Below, piece after piece: positions 60,516-64,000 of a DNA stretch of 64,000 nucleotides. Position 1 is the first letter of the stretch. The number at the start of each line of letters is the position of its first letter. The position numbers were made by a program, and so were the translations under genes. The DNA lies in NCBI GenBank assembly GCA_947631395.1, contig CANRLF010000003.1:62001-126000 (forward strand), read 5' to 3'. The notes below the pieces were generated by a model, which did not search any database, had not been told where the DNA came from, and was given only the letters and a program-made list of their open reading frames with translations. Origin of the DNA: an uncultured Oscillospiraceae bacterium (GTDB lineage: Bacteria; Bacillota; Clostridia; Oscillospirales; Oscillospiraceae).

Positions 60516-61961
60516 ATGAACTATTCCGTCATACGCTGGCTGGTGGGCTGGGTGCTGAGCCTCGAGGCCGCTTTCCTGCTCATTCCGCTTGCCCTGTGCC
60601 TGGGCTACAGCGAGCCCTACGCCGTGGATTACCTCATCGCCATCGCCGTGACGGCCCTGCCGGGCCTCGCGATGGCCGCCAGGCGGCCAAAAAATCCCGC
60701 CTTCTACGCCCGGGAGGGCTTCGTGGCCACAGCCCTTTCCTGGATCTTTCTGTCACTGGCCGGGGCACTGCCATTTTGGATCTCCGGCTGTATCCCTAAA
60801 TATACCGACGCCCTTTTTGAGGTGATCTCCGGCTTCACCACCACCGGCGCGTCCATTCTCCGGGACGTGGAGAGTATGCCGAAGTCCCTGCTGTTCTGGC
60901 GGAGCTTCACCCACTGGATAGGCGGCATGGGGGTGCTCGTGTTCCTGTTGGCCCTTTTGCCGATGGCCGGGGGCCAGAGCATACTCATCATGCGGGCCGA
61001 GAGCCCCGGCCCCTCCGTGGGCAAACTGGTCCCAAGGCTCCAGCACACCGCCGTATATCTCTATGGCATCTATTTGGGCATGACCGTGGCCGAGGTCATC
61101 GTCCTGCTCATCGGAAAGCTCGACCTCTTCTCGGCCCTGTGTATATCCTTCGGCACCGCCGGTACCGGCGGCTTCGGAGTGCTCAACGACTCCTTCGCCA
61201 GCTACTCCACCTACGTCCAGGTGGCGGTGACCGTGTTCATGTTCGCCTTCGGGGTAAATTTCAACTTCTATTTCCTCATGCTCATGCGCAAGCTCCGCTC
61301 CGCCTTCTCAATGGAGGAGGTCCGGTGCTACTTCATCGTATTCGTGGCCGCGATGTCCCTCATAACATTGAACCTGATGAGCATGGAGTACGGTAGCTTC
61401 GGCTACTGTCTGCTCCACGCGGCATTCCAGTGCTCGTCTGTGATGACCACCACGGGCTTCTCCTCCGTGGACTTCGACCTGTGGCCCACGTTCTCAAAGA
61501 CAGTGCTCATATGCCTCATGTTCGTGGGCGCCTGCGCCGGCTCCACCGGAGGCGGCATCAAGGTTAGCCGTATGATCATGTACTTCAAGAACATCGGCCG
61601 TGAGCTCCGCCGTCTCATCCACCCCCGCCGGGTGACCGTAGTCCGCATGGACGGCAAGGCCCTGGACAGCGGAATGGTGGCATCGGTAAACATGTGGCTT
61701 CTGGCCTACATCGCCGTGTTCTTCGCCTCCATGCTTGCCATCAGCCTTGATAACTTCGACTTCACCACCAACTTCTCCGCCGTGGCCGCAACCCTGAACA
61801 ACATAGGCCCCGGCCTCAGCCTCGTGGGCCCGTCCAGGAATTTCGGTGACTTCTCGGCTCTCTCCAAGCTCGTCCTCATGTTCGACATGCTCGCCGGCCG
61901 CCTCGAGATCTTCCCCATGCTCCTCCTCCTTAGACCCGGCACCTGGCAAAAAGGCGCATAA
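60516..61961 (+). CDS. trkH: Potassium transporter TrkH
   Basis: 481 residues, four M1-P-M2 repeats. Selectivity-filter segments include SGFTTTGASIL, GTAGTGGFGVL, MTTTGFSSVDF and the intracellular loop GACAGSTGGGIKV. GAGGGGAGG precedes ATG. Followed by the hairpin array, without an adjacent gene on its strand. Confidence 0.95.
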   Translation: MNYSVIRWLVGWVLSLEAAFLLIPLALCLGYSEPYAVDYLIAIAVTALPGLAMAARRPKNPAFYAREGFVATALSWIFLSLAGALPFWISGCIPKYTDALFEVISGFTTTGASILRDVESMPKSLLFWRSFTHWIGGMGVLVFLLALLPMAGGQSILIMRAESPGPSVGKLVPRLQHTAVYLYGIYLGMTVAEVIVLLIGKLDLFSALCISFGTAGTGGFGVLNDSFASYSTYVQVAVTVFMFAFGVNFNFYFLMLMRKLRSAFSMEEVRCYFIVFVAAMSLITLNLMSMEYGSFGYCLLHAAFQCSSVMTTTGFSSVDFDLWPTFSKTVLICLMFVGACAGSTGGGIKVSRMIMYFKNIGRELRRLIHPRRVTVVRMDGKALDSGMVASVNMWLLAYIAVFFASMLAISLDNFDFTTNFSAVAATLNNIGPGLSLVGPSRNFGDFSALSKLVLMFDMLAGRLEIFPMLLLLRPGTWQKGA

Positions 61962-62458
61962 ATCAAGATTCAATTACCTTTCCTTCCAGCAGAAACTATA
62001 TTTTATATTTGATATTTTTCACCCGATAACAACCGATTAAGACCCGCGCCGGCTGAATTTTCCCGGACAGCGACACGCTCTATATTTGCAATTATACTCC
62101 CACAGGCAAAAAATCAACTCCCCTGAAAGTTCACGAAAGCCCCTCTCACCTCTTCATACAACACGAAAGCCCGCCTCTCGGCGGGCTTTCACCAGCTTGT
62201 CAAAAAACTATTAGAGATGATTTTCGCGGCGGCATGTACGTCGCGAAAATTACCTTTTGTTTTACAAGTGTGCCGCCTTCGGCGGCGCGCGCAGCAAAAC
62301 AGCAGGACCCGGGGTTTGAAATTTTAATTTCAAACCCCGGGTCCGCACGTTCCCCCTTGTCGGAAAAAGGCCGTCAGGCCTTTTTCCGACAGTCTCACGA
62401 AAGCCCGCCTTCCGGCGGGCTTTCGCAATTTTCACTATGACCTTTTTGTCTCGGTGCC
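61962..62458. other. 497-bp intergenic region between trkH and nifJ
   Basis: No credible coding sequence. The first 200 bp are AT-rich without strong structure, apart from a stray CACGAAAGCCC half-repeat at 62132-62142. The rest is occupied by a dense run of six hairpins annotated separately. Confidence 0.8.
62165..62425. repeat. Array of six consecutive strong hairpins
   Basis: Hairpins: H1 62165-62190 (11-bp stem), H2 62220-62250 (9 bp), H3 62270-62288 (8 bp including a G-T), H4 62305-62344 (19 bp, two-base centre), H5 62358-62391 (15 bp, loop GTCA), H6 62398-62425 (12 bp). H1 and H6 share the same stem sequence GAAAGCCCGCC; the others differ from each other. Two or more could serve as terminators for trkH and nifJ, but that does not account for six. 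Confidence 0.85.

Positions 62459-64000
<1,542 letters not shown>

Noticed and set aside
62165-62425. CRISPR array
   Set aside because: The hairpin stems differ from one another and there are no evenly spaced direct repeats or cas genes.

Overview
The window looks like a chromosomal segment of an anaerobic, GC-rich Bacillota, most likely class Clostridia near the Oscillospiraceae/Ruminococcaceae. Grounds: oxygen-sensitive enzymes (single-chain pyruvate:ferredoxin oxidoreductase, a four-subunit 2-oxoacid:ferredoxin oxidoreductase, class III ribonucleotide reductase), a SpoIID sporulation protein, MsmX/LplB/LplC-type sugar uptake, a CIRCE-controlled hrcA-grpE-dnaK-dnaJ operon, and sigma-A promoters with extended -10 boxes. 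The taxon is inferred. No tRNA, rRNA, CRISPR array or intact insertion sequence was recognised.

Layout. (1) 1-12.9 kb: an 11.5 kb minus-strand fructan/sucrose operon: ABC ATPase, two permeases, solute-binding lipoprotein, Ig-domain lipoprotein, surface GH32-like lipoprotein, YesL-type membrane protein, cytoplasmic GH32 and fructokinase. A LacI-type regulator diverges from it, and promoters and an operator dyad are visible between them. (2) 12.9-17.4 kb: an orphan CbiT/CobL-like protein, then a T-box leader whose specifier reads ATC (Ile) in front of a gamma-delta-alpha-beta 2-oxoacid:ferredoxin oxidoreductase operon. (3) 17.4-20.8 kb: minus-strand GH43, YgjV-like protein and FucO. (4) 21-28.5 kb: U32 peptidase-family protein, Maf, MreC, MreD, PBP2, a MinD-like ATPase without a membrane-targeting tail, and MgsA. 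(5) 28.6-38.4 kb: hisS, aspS, PHP phosphatase, rpiB, an ApbE/NusG-II/Gx-transporter trio, YlmH, rplU-rpmA (no prp; L27 lacks the Firmicute N-terminal extension) and degV. (6) 38.4-50 kb: glyA, a small ParB-like protein, an HxxxDG acyltransferase paired with a six-helix membrane protein, thiamine pyrophosphokinase and a HAD hydrolase, pfkA, then the heat-shock operon. (7) 49.95-52.27 kb: an AT-richer BlaI/M56-peptidase module bounded by 47-bp direct repeats (44/47 identical) that copy the 3' end of the next gene, spoIID; it looks like an acquired cassette. (8) 52-64 kb: spoIID, a polytopic protein, nrdG and nrdD separated by an Xre-regulator cassette, sfsA, trkA-trkH, a 260-bp array of six strong hairpins, and the C-terminal part of nifJ running off the right edge.

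Main ideas worth testing: an isoleucine-sensing T-box implies the 2-oxoacid oxidoreductase works in branched-chain amino acid synthesis (reductive carboxylation) and not only in catabolism; the BlaI/M56 cassette appears integrated at the 3' end of spoIID; the hairpin array between trkH and nifJ is unexplained; the acyltransferase plus six-helix protein is a compact two-gene system of unknown product.
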